Source: Oscillospiraceae bacterium
GTDB taxonomy: Bacteria; Bacillota; Clostridia; Oscillospirales; Oscillospiraceae
Direction of reading: 5' to 3'
Assembly: GCA_022793685.1 (NCBI GenBank)
Contig: JAAWDI010000014.1
Location: 1-64,000, forward strand
DNA: 64,000 nt
Positions 18,007 to 26,305 of the stretch are shown piece after piece (within the stretch, counting starts at the first letter, position 1; each line of letters begins with the position of its first letter). The position numbers and the translations under genes are program-made. The notes under the pieces are model-generated. The model was not told the origin of the DNA. It searched no databases and worked only from the letters and a program-made list of their open reading frames with translations.

Positions 18007-18930
18007 TCAGGCGTCCGCGTAAACATTTTTGAAGGCGGCATAAGCTTTTTCCATGCCCGCCTCAAAGGGGGTATATACAAGCCCCAGTTCCCGCACGGAC
18101 TTCTCCCCGATGTACAGCTCATTTTCACTGGCAATCAGCGGGAACGGCAGGGCAATGTTCTCCTGAATGACCTGCTGTACCGTTACCGGCGTCGTTTCAA
18201 AGGGAATGTCGCTGACCTTCCGCAGAACGTCCATATACTTCTCATAGGTCATCACTTCAGGCGCCACCAGATTGTACGCCTGCCCTGCGGCCTCTTCCTG
18301 CTCGATGGCGGCAATGATGGCGGCGGCTACGTCCTTCACATAGACGAATTGGAACTGCGCGTCTGAATCGGTGGGGACGGGAATCGCTTCATGCTTTACA
18401 ATCTTCTGCACAAAGTAGGACTCTCTGGGCGCATAGTTGTAAGGCCCATAGATGAAAGCCGGTCTCAGGATGGTCAGAGGGATGCCCAGTTTTTCGCAGG
18501 TTTCACGGCTCTCGCCCTCCAGCAGCATCTTCTTAAACATATACTCGCCGGAGGCACAGCTCTCCTGGCAGCTTTGCAGCGGCGCCGTCTCGTCCTTCGC
18601 CTCGCGGGTGGTACGGTCATAAACGTCCGCCGTGCTGATGTAGATATAGCGCCCAAATTTGCCGTGCAGGTTCTCCAGCAGATTTTTCACGTCGCCCGGT
18701 TCATAAGCGCAGAAGTCCACAATGGCGTCAAATTCCAGTTCCGGCAATGCACGCAGGCCGGCAATGTTGTGACGGTCGCACTGATACTCCGTCACATTGG
18801 GCAAATGCTTCATGGAATAGCGGCCTCGGTTGATAAAAGTCAACTCGTAACCAGCCTCCCGTGACGCCACCATGGCAAACACCCGGCCGGCAAAATAGCT
18901 TCCGCCAATGACCAAAACTTTCTTTCCCAT
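18007..18930 (-). CDS. NAD-dependent epimerase/dehydratase (extended SDR-like)
   Basis: A 307-residue Rossmann-fold protein. It begins KVLVIGGSYFAGR, a G-x-G-x-x-x-G dinucleotide motif in slightly altered form. It then has VDFCAYEPGD and YISTADVYD, and a segment RPAFIYGPYNYAPRESYF where YGPYN fits the family. The usual YxxxK pair may be YMFKK near residue 150. The sugar or other substrate is not predictable. The ATG at 18930 follows AAGGAG; an upstream in-frame start is less likely. It lies 13 bp after mrnC. Confidence 0.82.
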   Translation of the reverse strand: MGKKVLVIGGSYFAGRVFAMVASREAGYELTFINRGRYSMKHLPNVTEYQCDRHNIAGLRALPELEFDAIVDFCAYEPGDVKNLLENLHGKFGRYIYISTADVYDRTTREAKDETAPLQSCQESCASGEYMFKKMLLEGESRETCEKLGIPLTILRPAFIYGPYNYAPRESYFVQKIVKHEAIPVPTDSDAQFQFVYVKDVAAAIIAAIEQEEAAGQAYNLVAPEVMTYEKYMDVLRKVSDIPFETTPVTVQQVIQENIALPFPLIASENELYIGEKSVRELGLVYTPFEAGMEKAYAAFKNVYADA

Positions 18931-18943
18931 TGTCAAACTCCTT

Positions 18944-19348
18944 TCATTCGTCCGCCGCCACACGGTCAAATAATTCATTGATGCGGGTCTTTTCCCCTTT
19001 CAGGTACAGGTAACCCATCAGACATTCCAAGCCGGTGGCCGCGTGGTATTCCCCCGGCGTGGCATTCTGGGGGATGCCTCCCACGCGGGTGTTACGGCCC
19101 CTGCGGTAAACTGCCTTCTCTTCCTCCGTTAAAAAAGGCATCAACTTCTCTACGACCTTGGCCTGTGCAGGAGCGGACACATACCGTACAGTTGCCCGGT
19201 GCAGTTCTCGGTTTGTGCAGCCTCCTTTGGTGCATAAATAGGTTCTCACCAAAAGCTCATATACGCCGTCCCCTAAATGGGCAAGTCCCAGATTACTGAT
19301 GCTATGCAGCTCATCCGGCGTCAGTGCCGGAGAAAAATAATCGGTCAC
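18944..19348 (-). CDS. mrnC: Mini-ribonuclease III
   Basis: An RNase III-type nuclease without a double-stranded-RNA-binding domain; in Bacillus it matures 23S rRNA. The motif LGDGVYELLVR near residue 25 is the RNase III signature. RRGRNTRVGGIPQNAT and TGLECLMGYLYL complete the catalytic domain. About 134 residues is the family size. I prefer the GTG at 19348, which has GGGG about eight bases upstream, over an in-frame GTG seven codons earlier. In many Firmicutes it follows cysS; here it follows a lipoprotein gene. Confidence 0.9.
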   Translation of the reverse strand: MTDYFSPALTPDELHSISNLGLAHLGDGVYELLVRTYLCTKGGCTNRELHRATVRYVSAPAQAKVVEKLMPFLTEEEKAVYRRGRNTRVGGIPQNATPGEYHAATGLECLMGYLYLKGEKTRINELFDRVAADE

Positions 19349-19369
19349 GTTCGTCCCCGTTCCCTGCAC

Positions 19370-19783
19370 TCAGTCGTAGCCTACTGTAAAGGTCAATTCA
19401 AAAGCGTCGCCGTCCGCGATGGCAACTTCATCTGCACCCGTCATGACCTGCTCGCCGCCGCGGGTAATGCACCACCACTCCTCATTGGCCTCATCTACCG
19501 TCTCGCCGTCGGCGGTGAGGATGTAAAGGCCGTAGGTGCTCTGGTTGTCCTCCACCACACCGCCGGTCACCAGCGCGCGGCCGAGGGTCTCTTCCTGAGT
19601 GTTCAGCACAATGTCTTTTGCTGTACCATCCTTATGGGTGACAGTCACCGTCACCTGCTTGCCGTCGGCAGCGGGCGTCGGTGTCTTGCTCTCCTGCGCG
19701 CCCTGCTGGGAACAGCCCGCCAGCAAGGCAGACATCAGTGCAACAGCCAAAAACGCAGAAAACAGTTTTGCTACTCGCTTCAT
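19370..19783 (-). CDS. DUF4430-domain lipoprotein
   Basis: A 137-residue exported lipoprotein. The signal peptide ends in a lipobox LLAGC (Cys at residue 23). A short linker rich in T and P leads to a DUF4430 (transcobalamin C-terminal-like) domain with TLGRALVTGGVV, STYGLYILTADGE and WWCITRGGE. Such domains can bind corrinoids or act in surface assemblies; the ligand here is unknown. The start has AAGGAGAG upstream and follows its own promoter. It heads the transcript leading to mrnC, the epimerase and rqcH. Confidence 0.85.
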   Translation of the reverse strand: MKRVAKLFSAFLAVALMSALLAGCSQQGAQESKTPTPAADGKQVTVTVTHKDGTAKDIVLNTQEETLGRALVTGGVVEDNQSTYGLYILTADGETVDEANEEWWCITRGGEQVMTGADEVAIADGDAFELTFTVGYD

Positions 19784-19822
19784 GAATTCATCTCTCCTTT
19801 GTATCATAAACAGTTCGCGGCT

Positions 19823-19851
19823 ATGATACCATATCTTCCTCCATGATGCAA
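19823..19851 (-). promoter_or_regulatory. Predicted SigA promoter for the DUF4430-mrnC-rqcH operon
   Basis: Minus-strand TTGCAT and TATCAT are 17 bp apart with TGG before the -10; the lipoprotein start lies about 40 bp downstream. Confidence 0.65.
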
Positions 19852-19886
19852 GAAAAAGCAAATGCTTGAACCGCTTTTTACCTCTT

Positions 19887-20456
19887 TCACGCACGCACTT
19901 TTTTCCTATGGCCCAAAATCCGCGGTACACCGGAACGGTCAAAGCAAAAGACAATATATCCCCTCTCGCCAAGCCGGCAAAAGGTTCCAAGACAAAACAG
20001 CGGTGTCAATGGAAAGGGCTTCCGTTCCTCATAAGGCATTGCCAGCAGAAAACCGGTTTCCTCCCACCGAATAAACGCCTCCTTCAATTCCGCTGCGCTC
20101 TTTCGTAAAATCTCGTCTTGCAGCATATCAGCAAGGTGTTCCGCCCGTTGCCAGCCTTCGGGCACAGCGTTCCCTTCATCCTCGCTGAAAGAAAAAGCAA
20201 GCTCTGCGTGAGCGTCTGCAATAGGCCAGCAGTTTTTGCGTTTCAGTTCCGCAATGCTTATACTCCGGCGCAGCCGAAGCATCCCCTGCTCTGGCATCAG
20301 GGTGCCCATCAGCATGCTTCCCTGCCCGCCATGCAGGTAAACCTTATAAAGACCCCGGCCATCGTCCCGCCCCTCGGCACACAAATGGCACCGCTGACCA
20401 TCATTGCGGCAAAAAAGTTTACCTTGCAATTCCTGTAAGGTGAATTCGCTTTCCAC
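19887..20456 (-). CDS. Conserved hypothetical protein
   Basis: A 189-residue soluble protein of unknown family. It contains two cysteine-bearing segments near the start (FCRNDGQRCHLC, a possible zinc or iron site), then YKVYLHGGQGSMLMGTLMPEQGMLRLRRSIS, which looks like a beta-rich domain, and a helical second half. It has no signal peptide or membrane segment. I set the start at the GTG at 20456 because GGGAGG lies about eight bases upstream. It is monocistronic and overlaps the promoter region of the DUF4430 gene at its 3' end. Confidence 0.6.
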   Translation of the reverse strand: MESEFTLQELQGKLFCRNDGQRCHLCAEGRDDGRGLYKVYLHGGQGSMLMGTLMPEQGMLRLRRSISIAELKRKNCWPIADAHAELAFSFSEDEGNAVPEGWQRAEHLADMLQDEILRKSAAELKEAFIRWEETGFLLAMPYEERKPFPLTPLFCLGTFCRLGERGYIVFCFDRSGVPRILGHRKKVRA

Positions 20457-20529
20457 TTTTTCCACCTCCCTTTCCCTATATGTTATGCTCTCATATAAAA
20501 AAATCACGTCCTTTTGTGCACCTTCCTGC

Positions 20530-20558
20530 TTGTTTTTTCTTTTCCGCTACGATAAGAT
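20530..20558 (+). promoter_or_regulatory. Predicted SigA promoter for the EamA gene
   Basis: TTGTTT and TAAGAT are 17 bp apart, ending 25 bp before the start codon. Confidence 0.6.
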
Positions 20559-20583
20559 AGGAGCAAAGTGAGGGATTTTGTCT

Positions 20584-21441
20584 ATGTGGGTCACACTCAT
20601 CATCGCGTCTGTGCTCCTGGCCGGAAGCGTCGCCGTTTTTGACAAAGCGGGCCTGAAGCATGTGGACTGCACCGTCGCCGCCGCCCTGCGGACAACAGTA
20701 TTCTGCGCCTGCCTCTGGCTGTATATCTTCTCTCAGGGCGCGCACCGGAGTATCCGCGCCATTGGGTCGCGCACTTGGGTTTTCCTGCTGCTCTATGGCC
20801 TTTCCACAGGACTGTCGGTGCTGTGCTACTACCGAGCGCTCAAGCCGGGCGACGTCAATCAAGTGGAGCCGGTACGCAGTACAGCCAACGCGCTCACCAT
20901 GCTTGTCGGCATTTTTCAGACCTTTAGCTATGCCACCCCGATACGGGTCATCTACATCGTCCTCATTCTGGTGGGCACCATTCTGATGCTGGCCAGAGAC
21001 TATGGCAGTTCCCGCTGCAAAGGCGATTGGCTCCCCTTCGCCATTCTGTCCGCCGTTTTTGCGGTGGTCAGCACTTATTTACAGCGTTATGGCGGCTTTA
21101 CCGGTTTCAATTCCTACCTCACAAATGCTATTCGCTTTATAGTGGTGCTCATCCTCACATGGATGGTCGTCCTTCTGGGCAACAAAACCAAAGCGCTGTC
21201 CAAGGTCACTCTCCACGACACGGTGTTCCTTGTCCTGTCTGGGCTGGCCGGAGTCGGTGCGCTTATCTGCCTGCAGCGTTCCGCCCTGCTGGGGCCTGGT
21301 TACATCATCATTGTTCTTTCCAAGCTCAGCATTGTGGCCGCTGTCCTCCTCGCCTGTATCTTCCTGCGGGAAAAACTCTCCGGCCGTGCACTGGGCGGTC
21401 TGCTTCTGATTGTGGCAGGCACCCTGCTGCTTCTGTTTTAA
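20584..21441 (+). CDS. EamA-family (DMT superfamily) transporter
   Basis: A 285-residue protein with about ten hydrophobic segments. It has two EamA-type halves, with inner boundary near residue 145. The first half ends YRALKPGDVNQVEPVRS, a typical EamA helix-4 segment, and the second has LQRSALLGPGYIIIVLSKLSIV in the equivalent place. The substrate is unknown; family members export amino acids or metabolites. I prefer the ATG at 20584 (GAGGG nine bases upstream) to a TTG two codons earlier. Confidence 0.85.
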   Translation: MWVTLIIASVLLAGSVAVFDKAGLKHVDCTVAAALRTTVFCACLWLYIFSQGAHRSIRAIGSRTWVFLLLYGLSTGLSVLCYYRALKPGDVNQVEPVRSTANALTMLVGIFQTFSYATPIRVIYIVLILVGTILMLARDYGSSRCKGDWLPFAILSAVFAVVSTYLQRYGGFTGFNSYLTNAIRFIVVLILTWMVVLLGNKTKALSKVTLHDTVFLVLSGLAGVGALICLQRSALLGPGYIIIVLSKLSIVAAVLLACIFLREKLSGRALGGLLLIVAGTLLLLF

Positions 21442-21446
21442 GGCGT

Positions 21447-21487
21447 AAAAAGCACCCCATGGCATATTTGCCATGGGGTGCTTTTAT
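21447..21487 (+). terminator. Bidirectional rho-independent terminator
   Basis: A 16-bp perfect stem (21448-21463 with 21470-21485), including A's on the left arm and T's on the right. It serves both the EamA gene and the convergent valS. Confidence 0.9.
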
Positions 21488-21489
21488 TA

Positions 21490-24132
21490 TTACATCGCCG
21501 CAAGAGACGCTTTCAGCTTTTCGCATAGGGCGGCCAGCTTGTCCGCTCGCTCGCGCTCGGCAGCAACCACCTGCTCCGGCGCTTTGTTCACAAAGCCCGG
21601 ATTTTGGAGCTTGGCGTTCAGCTTTTCCAGCTCCGCTTCGTTCTTTTTCAATTCCTTCTCCATGCGGGCCTTTTCCTTCTCCATGTCCACCAGTTCGTTG
21701 AGGGGCATAAAGATGCGGGCGTCAGAGGTGATAACCTCCACCATGCCCTTCCGAGCCGCTTCGTCGCTACCGCCACCAGCAGATACGCCGTTCACCGTCA
21801 CGTTGCTGGCGTAGGCAAGCCGCTTCAGCAGGGGAATACCCAAGGTGAACACATCCGCTTCTGCAGTCGCCACCGTCAGGTGAGCTTTCTTGGAGGGCGG
21901 CACGTTCAGCTCCGCCCGCTTGCCGCGCACGGCTCGGATGGCTTCCTTAATCATCTCCACCGCCTTTTCCTCTTCCGGGAAGGACAACGCTTCGCTGGCC
22001 GTGGGCCAGTTCTGGAGCATAAGGAAGTCGCCCTCGTGAGGCAAAGCCTGCCATATCTCCTCCGTCAGGAAGGGCATGAAGGGATGCAGGAGCTTCAAAA
22101 ACTCCACCAGCACATAGCACAGCACCCGCTGGGCCTGCTCTTTGGCTGCGTCGTCATCCCCTTGGAGGCGCGCCTTGGTAAACTCGATATAATAGTCGCA
22201 GTAATCGTCCCAGATGAAGTCATACACCTTCTGGGCGGCAACGCCCAACTCATAACGCTCCATGTTTTCCGTCATCTCAGCCGCCACCCGGTTCAGCCGT
22301 GACAAAATCCACTTGTCTTCCAGCTCCAGCTTGTCCGGCAGAGCGCACTGTTCAATGGTCAGGTTCATCATTAGGAAGCGGGACGCATTCCAAATCTTAT
22401 TGGCAAAGTTGCGCATAGCCTCACACCGCTCGGTGTAGAAGCGCATATCGTTTCCGGGGCTGTTTCCGGTCACCAGATTAAACCGCAAAGCGTCCGCGCC
22501 GTACTTCTCGGCAATCTCCAGCGGGTCAATGCCGTTGCCCAGAGACTTGGACATTTTTCTGCCTTTATCATCCCGCACCAGACCGTGAATGAACACGGTG
22601 TGGAAGGGCGGCTTTTTCGTCTGCTCGCAGGCGGAGAAAATCATACGGGCCACCCAGAAAAAGATGATGTCATAGCCAGTCACCAGCACGTCGGTGGGGT
22701 AGAAATAATCCAAGTCCTCCGTCTTTTCCGGCCAGCCCAGCGTTGAGAAGGGCCACAGGGCGGAAGAGAACCATGTGTCCAGCACATCAGGGTCGCGCTC
22801 GATATTCTTGGAGTGGCACGCTTCACATTCAACTGCGTCCTCACGGCTGACCGTCATATGTCCGCAGTCAGCGCAGTACCAGACCGGAATCTGATGTCCC
22901 CACCAAAGCTGGCGGGAAATACACCAGTCATGGACGTTCTCCATCCAGTTGGTGTAGGTCTTGGCAAAGCGGTCAGGGACAAACTTCACCTCGCCGTCGT
23001 TGACCACTCGAAGAGCTTCCTTCGCCAGCGGCGCCATCTTCACAAACCATTGGGCGGAAATCAGCGGCTCCACATCGCTGTGACAGCGGTAGCAGGTGCC
23101 CACATTATGGGAATAGTCCTCAATTTTCTCCATCAGGCCCAGCGCTTCCATATCGGCCACAACGGCCTTGCGCGCTTCATAACGGTCCATGCCTTCGTAT
23201 TTACCGCCGTTGGCGTTTACTTTGCCGTTGTCGTCCAGAACGCGGATGGTCTCCAAATTGTGCCGCAGGCCCACCTCAAAATCGTTGGGGTCGTGGGCGG
23301 GGGTCATCTTCACACAGCCGGTGCCGAAGTCCATCTCCACATAGTCGTCGGCCACAATGGGAATTTCGCGGTTCATCAGGGGCAGGATGCAGGTCTTGCC
23401 CACCAGATGCTGATAACGCTCGTCGTTGGGGTTGACGGCCACGCCGGTGTCGCCCATCATGGTTTCAGGCCGGGTCGTGGCCACCACCAGATAGCCGGAA
23501 CCGTCGCTCAGAGGATAGCGCATATGCCACAGGTGGCCGGGCTTGTCCTGATATTCCACCTCGGCATCGCTCAGGGCGGTGACGCAATGGGGGCACCAGT
23601 TGATGATGCGGCTGCCCTTATAAATCAAGTCCTTTTCATAGAGGTTGACGAAAACCTCTCGAACCGCTTTGGAGCAGCCCTCATCCATGGTAAATCTGGC
23701 GCGCTCCCAGTCGCAGGATGCCCCCAGCTTTTTTTGCTGTTCTACGATGCGGCCGCCATATTTGGCCTTCCAGTCCCACACCCGTTCCAGGAACTTCTCA
23801 CGGCCCAAATCATAGCGGGTGAGCCCTTCCTTTGTACGCAGCTCTTCCTCCACCTTAATCTGGGTGGCAATTCCGGCGTGGTCGGTGCCCGGCACCCAAA
23901 GGGCAGAATAGCCCTGCATCCGCCGCCAGCGGGTCAGAATATCCTGAAGAGTGGAGTCCATGGCGTGACCCATGTGAAGCTGTCCCGTCACGTTGGGGGG
24001 CGGCATGACAATGGTGAAGGGCTTTTTCTCAGGGTCGCGGCGGGCGGTAAAGCAGCCGTTTTCCTCCCACATTTTGTAGACGCGGCCCTCTACCTCCTGC
24101 GGTTCATAAATTTTAGGCAATTCCTTTTTCAT
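21490..24132 (-). CDS. valS: Valyl-tRNA synthetase
   Basis: Class Ia aminoacyl-tRNA synthetase charging tRNA-Val; 880 residues, normal for Firmicutes. [15 protein letters not shown] is the HIGH region (about residues 45-50). A long CP1 editing domain follows ([35 protein letters not shown]). [11 protein letters not shown] is the KMSKS loop near 525. A C-terminal coiled coil ([22 protein letters not shown]) is characteristic of ValRS. The ATG at 24132 has AAGGAG upstream. It is controlled by the T-box leader directly upstream. Confidence 0.98.
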   Translation of the reverse strand: MKKELPKIYEPQEVEGRVYKMWEENGCFTARRDPEKKPFTIVMPPPNVTGQLHMGHAMDSTLQDILTRWRRMQGYSALWVPGTDHAGIATQIKVEEELRTKEGLTRYDLGREKFLERVWDWKAKYGGRIVEQQKKLGASCDWERARFTMDEGCSKAVREVFVNLYEKDLIYKGSRIINWCPHCVTALSDAEVEYQDKPGHLWHMRYPLSDGSGYLVVATTRPETMMGDTGVAVNPNDERYQHLVGKTCILPLMNREIPIVADDYVEMDFGTGCVKMTPAHDPNDFEVGLRHNLETIRVLDDNGKVNANGGKYEGMDRYEARKAVVADMEALGLMEKIEDYSHNVGTCYRCHSDVEPLISAQWFVKMAPLAKEALRVVNDGEVKFVPDRFAKTYTNWMENVHDWCISRQLWWGHQIPVWYCADCGHMTVSREDAVECEACHSKNIERDPDVLDTWFSSALWPFSTLGWPEKTEDLDYFYPTDVLVTGYDIIFFWVARMIFSACEQTKKPPFHTVFIHGLVRDDKGRKMSKSLGNGIDPLEIAEKYGADALRFNLVTGNSPGNDMRFYTERCEAMRNFANKIWNASRFLMMNLTIEQCALPDKLELEDKWILSRLNRVAAEMTENMERYELGVAAQKVYDFIWDDYCDYYIEFTKARLQGDDDAAKEQAQRVLCYVLVEFLKLLHPFMPFLTEEIWQALPHEGDFLMLQNWPTASEALSFPEEEKAVEMIKEAIRAVRGKRAELNVPPSKKAHLTVATAEADVFTLGIPLLKRLAYASNVTVNGVSAGGGSDEAARKGMVEVITSDARIFMPLNELVDMEKEKARMEKELKKNEAELEKLNAKLQNPGFVNKAPEQVVAAERERADKLAALCEKLKASLAAM

Positions 24133-24154
24133 GTCAGCACTCCTTTTTCGGGGC

Positions 24155-24397
24155 AAAAAAACGCCCCGAGCGATTTGCTCAGGGCGGTCAAATGACCGTG
24201 GTACCACCTGAATTCGGGCGCAAAGCGCCCGCACTCGCCGTCCTTAACGCGGACAAACGGCGCCGCTTACTCCTCTTCAGCAACACAGCTCTGAGGCCAC
24301 TTCCCCGCTCCCCGCACGCGGCCTTGCACCGTCCGGCCGCTCTCTGCGCTTTGGGTGGGCGGATACTGCTCCTCTTCCCAGCCTTTCATTGTGGGGT
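24155..24397 (-). promoter_or_regulatory. T-box riboswitch leader of valS
   Basis: On the minus strand the leader carries the T-box core AGGTGGTACCACGG (24196-24209), which pairs with the acceptor end of uncharged tRNA. Directly after it is an intrinsic terminator (stem about 24162-24186, U-tract from the A-run at 24155-24161). Upstream elements typical of stem I are visible: GAAGAGGAGCAGTA, AGAGAG, GGTGCAAGGCCG, GAGCTG, and AGTAAG before the T-box. Uncharged tRNA-Val should stabilise the antiterminator and allow valS transcription. I could not assign the specifier codon by eye. Confidence 0.9.
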
Positions 24398-24426
24398 ATT
24401 ATACCGATTTTTCCCCGCTTTGTCAA
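24398..24426 (-). promoter_or_regulatory. Consensus SigA promoter for the valS T-box leader
   Basis: Minus-strand TTGACA, 17 bp, TATAAT: a perfect consensus, about 265 bp upstream of valS. Confidence 0.92.
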
Positions 24427-24431
24427 GGCGG

Positions 24432-24962
24432 TCACAGGGACAGGCGAACGACCTTTCCGTCTGTCTTCTGCTCCAAAAATTCCCGCATTCCCTTTGGCGT
24501 GCCGGACACAAAACTCCGCTTGGGCAGTACCAGGGCGCTCTTTTTGCTCATCATCAGGAAGAAGTACCCCTCCGACTCATACACTTGCACCAGGCTTGTA
24601 TAGGCATATTCGTGCTCTCCTGCACCGCTCTCCACAGAAAAAGTCCGCTCTTTGAAGGTATAGACGGTCTCTTTCACCTCTGCAGGTTGGCGCCGCCTCA
24701 GCATCCACGCCTGATAGAGCGGCAAAAAGGCAGCCATACTCAAGAAAATCACTGCCCCCACCGCCATGACCCAGGCAAAGGAGCTGGAGCGCCCGCCCCC
24801 CTCCAATGTGATATAAGCGGCCATGCAGACGCATACTGCCGCCACCAGAATACAAAAAAGCCTTGTCGCAATGGTTCGGCCACGGGCCAGTACTTTTGCC
24901 GACAGGCGGGCAAATGCGTCATAGTCCTCTTTTTCATAGGTCATGCGCACAAGGAACTTCAA
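24432..24962 (-). CDS. YcxB-like membrane protein
   Basis: A 176-residue protein. An N-terminal stretch (VRMTYEKEDYDAFARL) is followed by two membrane helices (about residues 33-55 and 65-85). The C-terminal domain is YcxB-like: VYTFKERTFSVES, YTSLVQVYESEGYFFLMMSKKSALVLPKRSF. The function of the family is unknown. I set the start at the TTG at 24962, preceded by AGGAGGG; the longer frame has no support. It has its own promoter and sits between the peptide operon and valS. Confidence 0.8.
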   Translation of the reverse strand: MKFLVRMTYEKEDYDAFARLSAKVLARGRTIATRLFCILVAAVCVCMAAYITLEGGGRSSSFAWVMAVGAVIFLSMAAFLPLYQAWMLRRRQPAEVKETVYTFKERTFSVESGAGEHEYAYTSLVQVYESEGYFFLMMSKKSALVLPKRSFVSGTPKGMREFLEQKTDGKVVRLSL

Positions 24963-25026
24963 AGGGCATCCCTCCTGTCCGCTTCCCTGCGCCGTTTCCC
25001 GCATAGAAGCTATTGGTCGTGCTTTC

Positions 25027-25055
25027 AGTATATCGGCCTGCTTCAGCCTTGTCAA
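25027..25055 (-). promoter_or_regulatory. Predicted SigA promoter for the YcxB-like gene
   Basis: Minus-strand TTGACA and TATACT are 17 bp apart, about 65 bp before the start codon. Confidence 0.8.
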
Positions 25056-25063
25056 GCATACGC

Positions 25064-25096
25064 AAGCGGCCCAGCAGGAAATCTGCCGGGCCGCTT
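25064..25096 (-). terminator. Hairpin at the end of the peptide-uptake operon
   Basis: A 9-bp stem (25064-25072 with 25088-25096) lies 12 bp after the DUF885 stop. The tail on the minus strand is TTGCGTATG, a weak U-tract, so termination may be partial. Confidence 0.5.
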
Positions 25097-25108
25097 TTAT
25101 CCTGTGGT

Positions 25109-26281
25109 TCAGCGGAACAACTGCATAGACTGCACTGTATGCAGGCGTCCGTAAATATAGTCGAAATACCGGGCGCGGTCTTCCTTCGCCACTCGTTTCC
25201 AGACGCTTTCCACGCCTTGGTCGCCGCGCCAGTAGGACCAAATCAACGCGCTGCTGGCCGGGTCGGAGATAAAGCGCAGGCGGCTCTTAATCGCGCCCTC
25301 GCCGCCGATGAGGGAGTACTTCTGAAGCCACTGCCGGATTTGGTCGTCGCTCCAGCCCAGAACGTGCTTCTGATGGGACACCGTGGTGCCGGAGGCCGAC
25401 TTGATAGTGCTCAGCAGACCAAACACCCGGTCGTCGTCATCCGCCAACCAGCCGAGGAAATCCATACCCATGTCGGCAATGCCCTCAAAGGTAGAGGACG
25501 AGGAGTGGTTCACCACGCTCAACAGGCCGTCCGCAGCGGCAATGCCGCGCTCATAGAGCACCTTGCGCAGGGTGAACTGCACAAAGTGGCCGGGATATGC
25601 CTCATGGCACACCAGATGCTTCAATGCCTGCTTCGTGTAGATTGGCTCGATATTCACCACCACGCGGCGGTGGTCAAAGTCGCTGCGGGCGCTGAACGCG
25701 CCGCCCCGCTCCACCTCACAGTGGTAGTAGTCCACAGGCAATTCTAAAATGTTGCCGCACTTTTCGCGGGCCACCTTCATCAGGTCGTCCATGTACTGCT
25801 GCACATTCTCGGCAGGTACCTGATTGCGGCTCTGCCACTCCTCCGCCTGCTGCTTGAGGTCTCCCCCATAGCCCATGGAGGTCAGCAGTGCATGGGCCTC
25901 TCTACACCAACCGTCCAGCTCAGCCTCAGAGGCAGGGGCCGGATTCACATGGAGAAACATCCCCACCTGGCTCAGCAGGTCGGGCAGCTTGCCCTGCCGC
26001 CAGACGCAGAACGAGTCCAGCGACATGCAGGCTTGCAGGTAATAAAGCCGACGGTCTTCCTCCGGCAGGGCAAAGGTCTGGCCGACCAACTCCGCAAGGG
26101 CTGCGCGGGCCTCGTCATAGTTCTCATAAGCGGCGGCCTTGGTGTTGCCCATATTAATGACAACCAGACCGTCCATGCTGTCGTCACTGCCGATTTCCCT
26201 GCGATAGAGTGCGTCAATGCCCAGCGTGGCGGAGGCCAGCTTTTCGCCAAAGGCCAGCGACTTGTCAGAAAGCGGTTTCAC
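25109..26281 (-). CDS. DUF885-family putative metallopeptidase, short form (copy 1)
   Basis: A 390-residue cytoplasmic protein with no signal peptide. It carries the DUF885 core motif CHEAYPGHFVQF near residue 225, whose His and Glu residues are expected to bind zinc and catalyse. Further family positions are SSTFEGIADMGMDF and SYWRGDQGVESVW. It is about 150 residues shorter than typical DUF885 proteins. It shares many blocks with the gene at 31420 (AREKCGNILELP, YYHCEVER, YIYGRLHTVQS), so the two are recent paralogues. The start is GTG behind AAAGGAAG. Last gene of the operon; probable role is intracellular hydrolysis of the imported compound. Confidence 0.85.
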   Translation of the reverse strand: MKPLSDKSLAFGEKLASATLGIDALYRREIGSDDSMDGLVVINMGNTKAAAYENYDEARAALAELVGQTFALPEEDRRLYYLQACMSLDSFCVWRQGKLPDLLSQVGMFLHVNPAPASEAELDGWCREAHALLTSMGYGGDLKQQAEEWQSRNQVPAENVQQYMDDLMKVAREKCGNILELPVDYYHCEVERGGAFSARSDFDHRRVVVNIEPIYTKQALKHLVCHEAYPGHFVQFTLRKVLYERGIAAADGLLSVVNHSSSSTFEGIADMGMDFLGWLADDDDRVFGLLSTIKSASGTTVSHQKHVLGWSDDQIRQWLQKYSLIGGEGAIKSRLRFISDPASSALIWSYWRGDQGVESVWKRVAKEDRARYFDYIYGRLHTVQSMQLFR

Positions 26282-26305
26282 GTTGACAGGACTTCCTTTC
26301 TTCTA

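Noticed and set aside
22813-24195. 460-codon open frame on the plus strand opposite valS
   Set aside because: It is an antisense shadow produced by high-GC third positions; it has no Shine-Dalgarno, no family motif and covers a certain gene.
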